A stretch of 64,000 nt of DNA from Bacteroidaceae bacterium. GTDB lineage: Bacteria; Bacteroidota; Bacteroidia; Bacteroidales; Bacteroidaceae. The stretch is from positions 21,126 to 85,125 of the forward strand of contig JAFVSR010000037.1 in the NCBI GenBank assembly GCA_017503645.1, written 5' to 3'. This document shows positions 1 through 8,713 of this stretch, one piece after another (positions within the stretch are counted from its first letter, which is position 1; each line of letters opens with the position of its first letter). Both the position numbers and the translations under genes were made by a program. The notes below the pieces were generated by a model, which ran no database searches, had not been told where the DNA came from, and saw only the letters and a program-made list of their open reading frames with translations.

Positions 1-516
1 TCGGAGTATGCTCTTGCCATAGAGCCCACAGCCAAGGCTGCTATGGGTTGCGGTTACCGCTACTACAAGAAGGGTGAGATAGACAAGGCTATGGAGCTCT
101 TCGACCAAGCTATCGAGTTGGAGACTTCTGTTACCAACAAGGCCGATATGTGCTACAAGGTTGGTGCAGTATACTATGGTTTGAAAAAGTTCATCAAAGC
201 ACGCGAATATGCACAGAAGGCTATTGCACTCAACTCCAAGTTCGGCCAGCCCTATATCCTTATTGCACAGTGCTACGCAGCCAACCCCAACTGGAGCGAG
301 GACGGCGTGATGAACCGTTGCACATACTATGCAGCGCTCGACAAGCTCTATCGTGCAAAGGCAGTCGATCCCTCGGTGAAGAAGGAGGCCGACAAGTTCA
401 TCGGCACATACAAATCGTACTTGCCCGAGATTAGCGACATCTTTATGAAGGGTTACAAGAGCGGTTCAAAAATAACCATTGGCGGCTGGATAAATGAAAC
501 AACAACAATTCAGTAA
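1..516 (+). CDS. TPR-repeat protein, 3' end only
   Basis: The reading frame is open from the first base of the window, so the start lies upstream; 171 residues are visible. They contain at least two tetratricopeptide-type helical hairpins (the stretch beginning GCGYRYYKKGEIDKAMELF, then the YKVGAVYYGLKKFIKAREYA region), followed by a degenerate helical tail. TPRs are protein-interaction scaffolds. The gene ends 23 bases inside the next gene (lptC), so the two are translationally linked. A TPR protein directly before lptC is a common Bacteroidales order; by context it probably acts at the envelope, but no signal peptide can be judged because the N-terminus is missing. Confident in the family, unsure of the role. 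Confidence 0.85.
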   Translation, partial: SEYALAIEPTAKAAMGCGYRYYKKGEIDKAMELFDQAIELETSVTNKADMCYKVGAVYYGLKKFIKAREYAQKAIALNSKFGQPYILIAQCYAANPNWSEDGVMNRCTYYAALDKLYRAKAVDPSVKKEADKFIGTYKSYLPEISDIFMKGYKSGSKITIGGWINETTTIQ

Positions 517-1078
517 AGTGTATAATAATATAATAGGTACAACAATCGCATTTTTTGCGATTGTTGTGCTGTTTTTTCAATTTTCTTGCCAGAGCGGCAA
601 GAAAAAAGAGGCTATTGCCTTTGAAGAGCCCGATTCCATCGCTATGATGAGCACCTACGGGGTGAGCACCCTTATAAGCGACTCGGGAAGAATAAGCTAT
701 AAGATTGATGCCGAGGAGTGGCTGGTATATGACAAGCGCAACCCACCCCATTGGGCATTTGAAAAGGGCGCGATGCTCGAAAAATATGACAGAGATATGA
801 ATGTGGAGGCTGTTATTAAGTGCGACACAGCGTATTTCTACACCGATGCCAAATTGTGGAAACTTATTGGCAATGTGGATATAAGAAACATAAAGAACGA
901 GAAATTCTTCACCGACCTGCTCTATTGGAGTCAGGAGGAGAAACGCATCTATTCCGATGCATACATAAAAATTGAACAAGAAGACCAAATAACCGAAGGG
1001 TATGGGTTCAGTGCCGACCAGAATCTTGACACCTGGCTCATAAAGAACACCAAAGGAATATACCCTATCGGAGAATAA
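494..1078 (+). CDS. lptC: LptC-like LPS export protein
   Basis: Periplasmic/inner-membrane component of the Lpt bridge that carries lipopolysaccharide from the LptBFG transporter to LptA. The 194-residue product has an N-terminal hydrophobic segment (about residues 13-31) ending in a possible lipobox (FQFSC, Cys32). A beta-jellyroll-type domain follows, with the typical LptC/LptA pattern of GNVDIRN, a YWSQEEKRIYSD stretch and TEGYGFSADQ. The ATG at 494 lies inside the upstream TPR gene; a later start would remove the membrane anchor. The following gene starts 6 bases after the stop. A strong hairpin with a T-tract lies inside the first 30 codons (separate entry). Confidence 0.87.
   Translation: MKQQQFSKVYNNIIGTTIAFFAIVVLFFQFSCQSGKKKEAIAFEEPDSIAMMSTYGVSTLISDSGRISYKIDAEEWLVYDKRNPPHWAFEKGAMLEKYDRDMNVEAVIKCDTAYFYTDAKLWKLIGNVDIRNIKNEKFFTDLLYWSQEEKRIYSDAYIKIEQEDQITEGYGFSADQNLDTWLIKNTKGIYPIGE
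539..578 (+). terminator. Terminator-like hairpin inside lptC 5' end
   Basis: A perfect 12-bp stem (539-550 with 556-567) closed by a five-T loop is followed after three bases by six T residues. This is the form of an intrinsic terminator, yet it lies inside the lptC coding sequence just after the end of the TPR gene. It could attenuate transcription between the two genes, or simply reflect the hydrophobic codons (TTIAFFAIVV) of the membrane segment. Confidence 0.45.
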
Positions 1079-1084
1079 CCATAT

Positions 1085-2347
1085 ATGACAACCACATTTA
1101 TTCTATTAATTATCGTTATATTGTTGTCGGCCCTGTTCTCGGGAATGGAGATAGCCTTCATTGCATCGAACAAACTGCTTATGGGCATCGACCTGAATGA
1201 GCGCAACGCAACATCTTATGTAATAAACCGCTTCTATTCGAACAGCAACAATTTCATTTCGGCCCTGCTGGTAGGTAACAACATAGTACTTGTTATCTAT
1301 GGTATACTGATGGCCGACATACTGAACACCCTGTTCCTTGAGGAGCTTACCACATCGACATCATTAAGGCTCATTTTAGAAACAGTGATATCTACCGTGG
1401 TAATCATACTCACAGGTGAATTTGTGCCCAAGGCACTCTTTAGAGCAAACCCCAACGGAGCATTGAAAAGATTTGCCCTTTTCACATACCTGCTGTATAT
1501 ACTGCTCTATCCCCTATCGCGTTTCACCAGCTGGCTTGCGTTTGTAGTACTTAGGATTTTCAACATAAAGATTGAGAAAGAGACACGCGAAACGACCTTT
1601 TCGAAACGTGAGCTAAACAACCTGATACAGGATTCTATAGAGAATGCAAAAGAGGAGGAGGATATTGACAACGATGTGAGGATATTCCAAAATGTACTCG
1701 ACTTTTCAAACATCAAGGTGCGCGACTGCTATGTGCCACGAACCGAAATCGAGGCTGTGGAGATAAACACCCCGTTGGAGGAGCTGAAGAGCCTTTTCAT
1801 AGAGTCGGGGCACTCCAAGATTGTTGTATTCAAGGAGAATATCGACAACATCATAGGTTACATACACTCATCGGAACTATTCCGTAATGCCAACAAATGG
1901 CAGCAACGCATATGCCGTATGCCCATTGTACCCGAAACACTCTCGGCACACAAACTTATGCGCACCCTTATGCAACAGAAGAAGTCGCTTGCAGTGGTGG
2001 TTGACGAGTTTGGCGGCACATCTGGCATCATATCACTCGAGGACCTTGTAGAGGAGATATTTGGCGAGATAGAGGACGAGCACGACAACACAAACCACGT
2101 AGCAAAAATGCTGAACACCGGCGAGTACCTGCTGTCGTGCCGTTTGGAGATAGAGAGAGTGAACGAGATGTTCGACCTGGGAATACCAGAGTCGGAGGAG
2201 TACCAGACACTTGGCGGTTTCATTCTTGCCAAGCACCAGCGTTTCCCCGCACTGAACGAAACAATAAAGATTGGTAAATTCCAGATACAGATTGTAAAGA
2301 AGCACAGCACCAAGATAGAGTTGGTAAAGTTAAAGGTGCTTGAGTGA
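1085..2347 (+). CDS. CNNM/CorC (HlyC) family transporter
   Basis: A 420-residue protein with the full family architecture. An N-terminal DUF21 membrane domain (about residues 1-190) has several hydrophobic helices. A CBS-domain pair (about 205-325) begins at VPRTEIEAVEI and includes the conserved DEFGGTSGIISLEDLVEEI stretch. A C-terminal CorC_HlyC domain (about 335-420) follows. Relatives are linked to Mg2+/Co2+ efflux or homeostasis; the older name haemolysin is misleading. It lies 6 bases after lptC and is followed by a 285-base gap, so it probably ends the TPR-lptC transcript. The substrate cannot be read from sequence. Confidence 0.9.
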   Translation: MTTTFILLIIVILLSALFSGMEIAFIASNKLLMGIDLNERNATSYVINRFYSNSNNFISALLVGNNIVLVIYGILMADILNTLFLEELTTSTSLRLILETVISTVVIILTGEFVPKALFRANPNGALKRFALFTYLLYILLYPLSRFTSWLAFVVLRIFNIKIEKETRETTFSKRELNNLIQDSIENAKEEEDIDNDVRIFQNVLDFSNIKVRDCYVPRTEIEAVEINTPLEELKSLFIESGHSKIVVFKENIDNIIGYIHSSELFRNANKWQQRICRMPIVPETLSAHKLMRTLMQQKKSLAVVVDEFGGTSGIISLEDLVEEIFGEIEDEHDNTNHVAKMLNTGEYLLSCRLEIERVNEMFDLGIPESEEYQTLGGFILAKHQRFPALNETIKIGKFQIQIVKKHSTKIELVKLKVLE

Positions 2348-2472
2348 TTAAATAGAAAGCTATTGCATACGCTTTAGAGAAAGAAAAAAGCTGCAAAATA
2401 GAGTTAATAAAAAGCAATGAGAGCGGGGTTTAACTTTTTGCTTTATTATTATAATAATTAAAAGCTATTTTG

Positions 2473-2480
2473 TATCTTTG
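2473..2480 (+). promoter_or_regulatory. Promoter -7 box before the PpiD-like gene
   Basis: TATCTTTG matches the Bacteroidota -7 consensus TAnnTTTG. No good TTG -33 box is present at the usual spacing; the region upstream is AT-rich. Transcription from here would give a leader of about 145 nt that contains four short hairpins. Confidence 0.5.
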
Positions 2481-2572
2481 CAGCCAATGGCTGCGAAAAT
2501 TGGCTGCGCGCATAGCGCGTGAAAATAGATTTTCACCCATTTATTGACACGATTATTGCAATCTGTGATTGC
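2480..2572 (+). other. Multi-hairpin 5' leader
   Basis: Four consecutive inverted repeats follow the -7 box: 2480-2494 (GCAGCCA A TGGCTGC), about 2506-2519 (GCGCGC-type), 2519-2536 (GTGAAAA TAGA TTTTCAC) and 2558-2572 (GCAATC TGT GATTGC). None has a clear T-tract. They may stabilise the message or control translation of the foldase gene; this role is inferred. Confidence 0.4.
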
Positions 2573-2632
2573 GAAAAGCAGACAGCGAAAAACAATATTT
2601 TAAGTATAATAACTAAAAACATATAAAAAATT

Positions 2633-4756
2633 ATGGCAACATTACAAAAATTGCGCAACATGGGTCCACTCTTGGTTATCTTTGTGGGCTTGGCATTGTT
2701 TGCATTCATTGCAGGCGATGCTTGGAGATTGTTCCAGTCACACACAGTAGACCAGAATGTGGGTAGTGTAAACGGAGAGAAACTTTCGGCAATGGACTTC
2801 CAGAAGATGTACGAGGAATACACCAATGCCGTTAAGTTTGCCAGAGGCACAAATGCTCTCACCGAGGACGAGATGAACCAGGTGAAAGACGAGGTATGGA
2901 GTACATATATCAGCAACCGGGTATTGTCTGCCGAAGCAGAGAAAGCCGGCCTCACCGTTACAGCAACCGAATTGCAGGCTATAGTAGACGCCGGTAGCGA
3001 CCCTCTTCTTGCACAAACACCCTTCCGCAACGAGAAAGGTATATTTGACAAGGACATTCTCAACAATTTCCTCACACAGTACGAGAACAACAAGGAGAAC
3101 CCCGAGTTCTTGGAGCAGTACAAGCCTGTTTACGACTACTGGAAGTTCATTGAAAAGACTATTATGCTCAATGCACTTACAAGCAAATACCAGGCTTTGG
3201 TTCAGAACTCGTTCATAGGCAACCCCATCGTTGCAAAGAGCAACTACGAGGCAAACAGCAACACATACGACATTGAGGTGGTTGCATATCCCTACTCTGC
3301 CGTTAAGGGTGACGACTGCGTTGCAACAGAGAGCGAGATTGAAAAACTCTACAACCAGAAGAAAGAGAACTACAAGCAGCCCTATGAGAGCCGCAGCATA
3401 AAGTATGCAAGCTATCGCGTTACTCCCAGCCCCGCAGACCGCGAGGAGTTGCGTGCCGAGCTTAACGAGTTTGCCGACTCTTTGAAGGCCGACAACACCG
3501 ACTACGCCTCTATCGTGCGCCTTGCAAGCAGCGAGGTTGCATACTCCGACCAGCCCTGGCAGAAGAGCGCCTTCCCCGAGGAGGTACAGGCTCGTTTGGA
3601 CTCTGTAGCCGTGAACAGCGTCGTAGGCCCCATCTACAGCCAGTCGGACGACTCATACACAGTGTTCAAGCTCCTTTCAAAGAGCACATTGCCCGATTCT
3701 GTAAAATATGATATGCTGGTTGTGAGCGCCGAGAACATCGAAAAGACCAACGCACTTGCCGACAGCCTCTTGACTGCGCTCAAAGGCGGTGCAAACTTTG
3801 CAGAGATTTCAAAGAAATACAACCAGGAAAACAACGAGGGTATGTGGTTTACATCGGCCCAGCACGAAGGTATGCCCATTGCAAGCAACTCGTTGATTGA
3901 CAAATTGGTTGAGGGTAAAAAGTGTGGCTACGAGGCCATTAGCCTGGACAACTCAAACTCAAAGGCAATCGTACGCATCACCGAGAGCAAGAACCCTGTT
4001 GAGAAATATCACGCAGTGGTTATCAAACGTGCAAATGAGTTCAGCAAGGATACATACAACGAGGCATACAACAAATTCAGCCAGTTTGTGGCCAGCTGCA
4101 AAGATGCTGCCGAGATGGAGGAGAAGGCCGATGAGTTCGGTTTCCGCGTGATGACACAGAACAACATCCACACCGGCACACACAAGATTGCCAACATTTC
4201 GGGCACACGCGATGCCCTCAGATGGATATTTGAAGCTGCCGAGGGCGACATTTCTCCCCTCTATGAGTGTGGCGAGAACGACTACCTGCTGGTAGCTGCT
4301 GTTACAGCAGTAAACGAGAAGGGCTATACACCCCTTGAGAACCTTCGTCATATGCTCGGCTACGAGATTGCCAACGACAAAAAGGCCGATAAGATTATGG
4401 CCGAAATAAAGGGCAAGACAATGGAGCAGATTAAGGGTATGGAGAACGTGAAGAGCTGCGAAACAAAGCGCATATCATTCAGTGCTCCCGCTTACATCAG
4501 CGCCACAGCATCTAACGAGCCTGCAATCAGCGCAATTGCCGGCAAACTGAACGTTGGCCAGGAAAGCGCACCCATCAAGGGTAACAACGGTGTTTACGTC
4601 ATCAAACTTGTTGCCAAAAGCGCAAAGGGTGGCGAGTTCAACGCCAAGAGCGAGGAGGATGCAATAAAGGCTATGGGCGCACGCGACAGCTACCGTATGC
4701 TTGGCGAGCTCATACAGAATGCCGACGTTGAGGACAACAGATACCGTTTCTTCTAA
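2633..4756 (+). CDS. PpiD/SurA-like peptidyl-prolyl isomerase
   Basis: A 707-residue periplasmic foldase anchored by one N-terminal transmembrane helix (residues 11-29). A SurA_N-type chaperone region follows, beginning GSVNGEKLSAMDFQKMYEEY. Parvulin-type (PPIC) domains occupy the middle, about 340-450. The C-terminal third repeats part of the chaperone fold. PpiD relatives help outer-membrane and secreted proteins fold after Sec export. The gene has its own probable promoter and leader and is closed by a strong terminator. This order (lptC, CNNM, then SurA_N protein) is conserved in Bacteroidales. Whether the rotamase domains are catalytically active was not determined. Confidence 0.9.
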   Translation: MATLQKLRNMGPLLVIFVGLALFAFIAGDAWRLFQSHTVDQNVGSVNGEKLSAMDFQKMYEEYTNAVKFARGTNALTEDEMNQVKDEVWSTYISNRVLSAEAEKAGLTVTATELQAIVDAGSDPLLAQTPFRNEKGIFDKDILNNFLTQYENNKENPEFLEQYKPVYDYWKFIEKTIMLNALTSKYQALVQNSFIGNPIVAKSNYEANSNTYDIEVVAYPYSAVKGDDCVATESEIEKLYNQKKENYKQPYESRSIKYASYRVTPSPADREELRAELNEFADSLKADNTDYASIVRLASSEVAYSDQPWQKSAFPEEVQARLDSVAVNSVVGPIYSQSDDSYTVFKLLSKSTLPDSVKYDMLVVSAENIEKTNALADSLLTALKGGANFAEISKKYNQENNEGMWFTSAQHEGMPIASNSLIDKLVEGKKCGYEAISLDNSNSKAIVRITESKNPVEKYHAVVIKRANEFSKDTYNEAYNKFSQFVASCKDAAEMEEKADEFGFRVMTQNNIHTGTHKIANISGTRDALRWIFEAAEGDISPLYECGENDYLLVAAVTAVNEKGYTPLENLRHMLGYEIANDKKADKIMAEIKGKTMEQIKGMENVKSCETKRISFSAPAYISATASNEPAISAIAGKLNVGQESAPIKGNNGVYVIKLVAKSAKGGEFNAKSEEDAIKAMGARDSYRMLGELIQNADVEDNRYRFF

Positions 4757-4779
4757 TCGGTAACACATAGCAATAATAA

Positions 4780-4820
4780 ACATAGGCAGCGACCGCGGTC
4801 GCTGCCTATGTTCTGTTTTT
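4780..4820 (+). terminator. Intrinsic terminator after the PpiD-like gene
   Basis: A perfect palindrome from 4780 to 4811 (ACATAGGCAGCGACCG arm) is followed by TCTGTTTTT. It lies 24 bases after the stop codon. Confidence 0.85.
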
Positions 4821-4852
4821 ATAATGTTACATCGGGCCGAATTTTAACAAAC

Positions 4853-4880
4853 AAAAAAAGCGAGTGGATAACCACTCGCT
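4853..4880 (-). terminator. Intrinsic terminator of tRNA-Asn
   Basis: Read on the minus strand, the stem AGCGAGTGG / CCACTCGCT (4859-4880, loop of four) is followed by a run of seven T residues (4853-4859). It lies 5 bases after the 3' end of the tRNA gene. Confidence 0.8.
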
Positions 4881-4884
4881 TTCG

Positions 4885-4958
4885 CTCTTCAGGTAGGACT
4901 TGAACCTACGACCCCCTGATTAACAGTCAGGTGCTCTAACCGACTGAGCTACTGAAGA
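4885..4958 (-). tRNA. tRNA-Asn (GTT)
   Basis: A 74-nt cloverleaf on the minus strand. The acceptor stem TCTTCAG pairs with CTGAAGA, with discriminator G. The D arm carries AGCTCAG...GAGC, the anticodon stem CCTGA/TCAGG holds the loop CTGTTAA with anticodon GTT, and the T arm carries GGTTCAAGTCC. CCA is not encoded. It has its own promoter and terminator and so is a single-gene unit. Confidence 0.96.
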
Positions 4959-4982
4959 ATTTGTCTCTCTTGTTTGACGATG

Positions 4983-5013
4983 CAAAAGTAGTATATCTTT
5001 TTTAACCGTGCAA
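4983..5013 (-). promoter_or_regulatory. Promoter of tRNA-Asn
   Basis: On the minus strand TTG (5011-5013), a 20-bp spacer, then TACTTTTG (4983-4990). This is an exact match to the Bacteroidota consensus and ends 24 bases before the tRNA. Confidence 0.85.
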
Positions 5014-5100
5014 GTATTTCGCTGTTTTTTTTCAAAAAAAGTTGATTTTTTCTCTCAACAGCCCTATTTGAGCCAAAAAAGAATAAAATACTACAGGAAA

Positions 5101-5133
5101 TTGGGTGAAAAAGCGACGAAAGCACTATCTTCG
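5101..5133 (+). promoter_or_regulatory. Probable promoter of the S41 protease gene
   Basis: TTG (5101-5103), a 22-bp spacer and TATCTTCG (5126-5133), one base off the -7 consensus, end 33 bases before the ATG. The same TATCTTCG variant occurs before the gene at 6878-7273 and near the start of the broken gene at 8538. Confidence 0.6.
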
Positions 5134-5166
5134 CGTAACATAAATCATATATAAGTACAACTGATT

Positions 5167-6840
5167 ATGAAACTCAAAAAAGCAACCATATTTGTTCCAC
5201 TCACCATTCTTGCCACAATCGCCATTCTGGCATTCAGCAACGACAACAGGAAGTACCAGCTATCGCGCCAGATTTCCATATTCAATGCCATAGTAAAGGA
5301 ACTCGACCTTTTTTACGTGGATACCATACAACCCAAAAAGATGATTGACAAGGGCATCGAGAGTATGCTTAAAAACCTTGACCCCTACACCGAATATTAC
5401 TCTGAGGAGCACGCCGACGAACTTAAGATGCTCACCACCGGAAAATATGCGGGCATAGGCTCGGTAATACGATACCACGATAAGAAGAAAACCACGGTGC
5501 TTACCGACCCCTACGAGGGACTTCCCGCAGCAAAAGCCGGGTTAAGAGCAGGCGACCTTATTTTGAGCATTGATGGCAAAGATATCCACCAATTGAGCAC
5601 CGACAGTGTGAGCGATATGCTGCGCGGTGTGCCAGGCACCAAGCTCACACTCGAAATTGAGCGCCCTGGAGAGGAGAAGCCAAGAATAGTAAAACTGGAG
5701 CGCGAAAGCATTGCCCTGCCTGCTATAAGCTACTATGGAATGCACAATGGCAATATCGGATTCATACAGCTTGAGAGCTTCACTGAAAATTGCGCTAAAA
5801 ATATGCGCCGCGCCGTGATTGAACTGAAACAGGCCGGCGCCACAGGATTTATCATAGACCTGCGTGGAAATGGCGGCGGCCTGTTAAGCGAAGCGGTGGA
5901 TATTGTAAACCTGTTCGTACCAAAAGGGCTCACAATTGTCACCACCAAAGGAAAGATTAAACAGGCCAACACATCGTACAAGACAAGCAAGGAGCCGATA
6001 GACACGGAATCGCCGCTTGTAATACTTGTGGATGGGCACAGCGCATCGGCTGCCGAAATTGTAGCCGGCTCGTTACAAGACCTTGACAGGGCCGTGGTGG
6101 TGGGTTCACGCACATATGGCAAAGGGCTTGTACAAACCACACGCCAGCTCCCCGGTGGCGGTTACTTGAAATTGACCACAAGCAAATACTATATACCCAG
6201 CGGTCGCTGCATTCAGGCGCTCGACTACTCACATATGATTGACGATGGTAAAAGCACACGCATTGCCGACAGCCTCACAACCGTGTTCCACACAGCCGGC
6301 GGGCGTGAGGTGCGCGATGGTGGCGGCATACGCCCCGACGTGGAGCCAAAAGAGGAGGAGTTATCCACCCTGCTGCTCTATCTATTGCAGGACATAGCCC
6401 TGTTCGATTACGCCACAAACTACCGCTTGGCACACGACAGCATCGCCCCTGCCGATAAATTCACCATCAGCGACAAGGAGTACGAGGAGTTCAAGGAGTA
6501 TTTGAAATCAACAAAGTTCAACTACGACATTCAGAGCCTCAAAGCACTTGAACAGCTGAAAAAGATGTTGGAGTTCGAGGGATACACCGGCATCACCAAG
6601 GATGAAATAGCCTCGCTTGAAAAGAAACTGCAGGCAAACCTCGACTATTCGCTCAACCACTTTGAAAAGCACATAAGAGAGATTGTGGAAAGCGAGATTA
6701 TCGCACGGTATTATGGGCGCACGGGCAGCATAATATACAGCCTGCGCGAGGATGATGACATAAAAGAGGCTTGCGACATCATAGCAGATGCAAAACGATA
6801 CAAGAAAATTCTCACGGTTGTCGCAGATGAGAATAAATAA
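5167..6840 (+). CDS. S41 C-terminal processing protease (CtpA/Prc type)
   Basis: A 557-residue periplasmic serine protease that trims C-termini of exported proteins. An N-terminal signal/anchor helix (about residues 5-23) precedes a short helical domain. A PDZ domain (about 90-170, YAGIGSVIRYHD to RPGEEKPR) recognises the substrate C-terminus. The S41 catalytic core begins near 195. The catalytic dyad is visible: Ser294 in DGHSASAAE and Lys319 in SRTYGKGLVQ, 25 residues apart as in characterised CtpA enzymes. The last 150 residues form a helical extension common in Bacteroidota homologues. It has its own promoter and ends at a bidirectional terminator. Confidence 0.93.
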   Translation: MKLKKATIFVPLTILATIAILAFSNDNRKYQLSRQISIFNAIVKELDLFYVDTIQPKKMIDKGIESMLKNLDPYTEYYSEEHADELKMLTTGKYAGIGSVIRYHDKKKTTVLTDPYEGLPAAKAGLRAGDLILSIDGKDIHQLSTDSVSDMLRGVPGTKLTLEIERPGEEKPRIVKLERESIALPAISYYGMHNGNIGFIQLESFTENCAKNMRRAVIELKQAGATGFIIDLRGNGGGLLSEAVDIVNLFVPKGLTIVTTKGKIKQANTSYKTSKEPIDTESPLVILVDGHSASAAEIVAGSLQDLDRAVVVGSRTYGKGLVQTTRQLPGGGYLKLTTSKYYIPSGRCIQALDYSHMIDDGKSTRIADSLTTVFHTAGGREVRDGGGIRPDVEPKEEELSTLLLYLLQDIALFDYATNYRLAHDSIAPADKFTISDKEYEEFKEYLKSTKFNYDIQSLKALEQLKKMLEFEGYTGITKDEIASLEKKLQANLDYSLNHFEKHIREIVESEIIARYYGRTGSIIYSLREDDDIKEACDIIADAKRYKKILTVVADENK

Positions 6841-6876
6841 AAGAAATATGGCAGCGTGTGCTGCCATATTTCTTTT
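6841..6876. terminator. Bidirectional terminator
   Basis: A perfect 15-bp stem (6841-6855 with 6860-6874) with a GTGT loop and T- or A-rich flanks on both sides. It lies directly after the protease stop codon and 4 bases beyond the stop of the convergent small gene, so it can serve both. Confidence 0.85.
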
Positions 6877-6877
6877 A

Positions 6878-7273
6878 TTATTTTATAACGGTTGTCACAT
6901 TTCCATCCTTCAACTGCAGTTCTATTTTTCCACGCGAAGGTATTTGCATTATAGACACCCTATCCGTTGTCTGCTCCACCACAAGCAAGGCATTATCCTC
7001 GGCAAAGCGGTTAAGGCGCAGCACCGTATCCGTATCCACGGGTGAGCCTGTATATAACAGGCTGTCGTTCAGATAGAGCGTGTATGCCTTGCCCTCAAAC
7101 GATGGGGTAAAGGAAATCTCATAGCCGAAACGTGCATCGCCCGGCTTGCTCCAATGCTTATACAGCGAATAGTAGACAAAAAGCCCAATGGTCACTATAA
7201 TTATGAAAAAGAAAAATACGCTGCCGAAAAGAAAGCGCATATTGGCTCCGTGGCCTCTTGTTCTGCCTATCAT
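6878..7273 (-). CDS. Small membrane-anchored protein, unknown function
   Basis: A 131-residue product not recognised as a named family. After a short basic N-terminus (MIGRTRGHGANMR) there is one strong transmembrane segment, residues 13-35. A soluble tail of about 95 residues follows, mostly predicted beta strand, with motifs such as YTLYLNDSLLYTG. Positive charges before the helix suggest the tail faces the periplasm. Met12 is an alternative start just before the helix. The gene stands alone between its own promoter (7298-7327) and the shared terminator. No functional call is justified. Confidence 0.75.
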   Translation of the reverse strand: MIGRTRGHGANMRFLFGSVFFFFIIIVTIGLFVYYSLYKHWSKPGDARFGYEISFTPSFEGKAYTLYLNDSLLYTGSPVDTDTVLRLNRFAEDNALLVVEQTTDRVSIMQIPSRGKIELQLKDGNVTTVIK

Positions 7274-7297
7274 TGCTTTAGAATTTAATTACAGCCG

Positions 7298-7327
7298 CGA
7301 AGATACTATTTTACCGCGAAACAGCAA
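7298..7327 (-). promoter_or_regulatory. Promoter of the small membrane protein gene
   Basis: Minus strand: TTG (7325-7327), 19-bp spacer, TATCTTCG (7298-7305). This lies 25 bases before the ATG at 7273. Confidence 0.65.
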
Positions 7328-7339
7328 AAGTGCGTGCCG

Positions 7340-8538
7340 TTATTTATGGAAATAGAGTTCGCTCAATTGTTTCTCAACATCACAAACGACAACAAAAGCA
7401 GAGTAACGGCTGTCGCTCGTCACGGGTGACAGCGGCATATAACCGCTCACCACCCTGCCCTGCTCCACACAAAGCGGATAGCGCTCAGTCATTGCGTTGT
7501 GCGATGCAAGCGCATCGCCGACATTTTTGTAATACATCACCGAGAAACCTCCCTGCGAGCCTGCCGCCACATATTTATCGAAGAATATGCGCGACACAGC
7601 CCCCATATTCATTCTGAGGTTAAGTTCCACGCAGGGATTCAGGCGATAACCTTCGGCTGTGCGGTATATGAGCATATCGACACCCACGAAGCCATTGTAA
7701 CACGCAGGCGAGAGCAGGCGGGAGAGTTCTGCCGACAGTTTCTCTTTTACATCGGCAAGAACATTGTGCGAGATATATTCGCACAAAAAATTCTCTATTG
7801 CAACATCGGCAGCAAGGATATTACCCGAATATGAACCGCCGTCGCAAGTAAAAAGCGAATAACCGGCAAACGATGCCACACCGGCCGACACGGAAAACTC
7901 CATTGCAAAATCGACCACCTTATCCAAAAAGCGCTCGCACACCACACCACCCTGACGTTTTATCACACCCTTATAAAAGTGCTCTACAGGCACTTCAACA
8001 CGCCCTATGCCCCAGGCAATTCCTTTGCCGCTACCCGACCACGGCGCCTTAATAACAGAACGTGGCATACTGTTTATGAAGGCTGCAACATCGGCCGGCG
8101 ATGAAGTATATAGCGGTATTTCGGGAGTATCTACCCCTGCCGAGCGCAAAGAGCGCATAACATCTATTGCCACACGTCGATTGGAAAGCGCACGTATCTG
8201 CTCCAAATTTTGCGGTGTAGGCAACAGCGAGTCACTCACGCCCATATCCTTGAAGCGGCGTTTCATCTGCGCACTCCATCCCCACGGAGCAAGGGCTGTT
8301 ACTTGCTGCAAGGGTGCTGCAACGCAGGCATTACAATGGTAAATTTTTGCGACATACACGATGCATATTCCTGGTGAGCGTTTGAAGACACAAGAACACA
8401 ATCGCACCCGCTTGCATACCACAACGGCAATGCCGCCAAATCGCGTGCGATGGCGCGTGCCATAGGCGGCGGGCAGTAATTGCTGTTGCCGTCGGCCAGG
8501 GCCAAATCGTTCTCGGGATTGAATATATGCAGTTTCAT
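7340..8538 (-). pseudogene. Frameshifted ATP-grasp-like protein gene
   Basis: Two minus-strand reading frames together make one recognisable protein of about 400 residues. The N-terminal frame (8538 down to a TAA at 8299-8301, 79 codons) starts MKLHIFNPENDLALA, the characteristic opening of a Bacteroidales family. The C-terminal frame resumes at VTALAPWGWSAQMKRRF and runs to 7340. The later part resembles an ATP-grasp fold: IKAPWSGSGKGIAWG for nucleotide binding, and NPCVELNLRMNMG for the metal/ATP ligands. At the junction, restoring one A to AGCAAGTAACA would read CSKVTALAPWGW, so a single-base deletion near 8301-8305 explains the break. It may be a true pseudogene or a sequencing/assembly error. 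Substrate unknown. Confidence 0.8.
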
Positions 8539-8599
8539 TTTTCTTTACAAGTTAACACACCTACGAGTTTTCTTCGCACCTCACTTAATGTTTCTGCCG

Positions 8600-8607
8600 C
8601 GAAGATA
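8600..8607 (-). promoter_or_regulatory. Possible -7 box of the broken ATP-grasp gene
   Basis: TATCTTCG on the minus strand, 61 bases before the ATG at 8538. No clear TTG lies at the right distance, so this is a weak call. Confidence 0.35.
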
Positions 8608-8664
8608 GCAAAAAAACAGCATAAAAATATTTGCGCACGCCATATATAAAAAAACACAAAACAC

Positions 8665-8695
8665 TTGCGCGGGAGAGTATTATTTAGTACTTTTG
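8665..8695 (+). promoter_or_regulatory. Promoter of the rimP-nusA-infB-suf operon
   Basis: TTG (8665-8667), a 20-bp spacer and TACTTTTG (8688-8695) match the Bacteroidota consensus exactly. The expected transcript starts near 8702, leaving a leader of about 78 nt. Confidence 0.85.
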
Positions 8696-8713
8696 CAGTG
8701 TAAAGATGATTGT

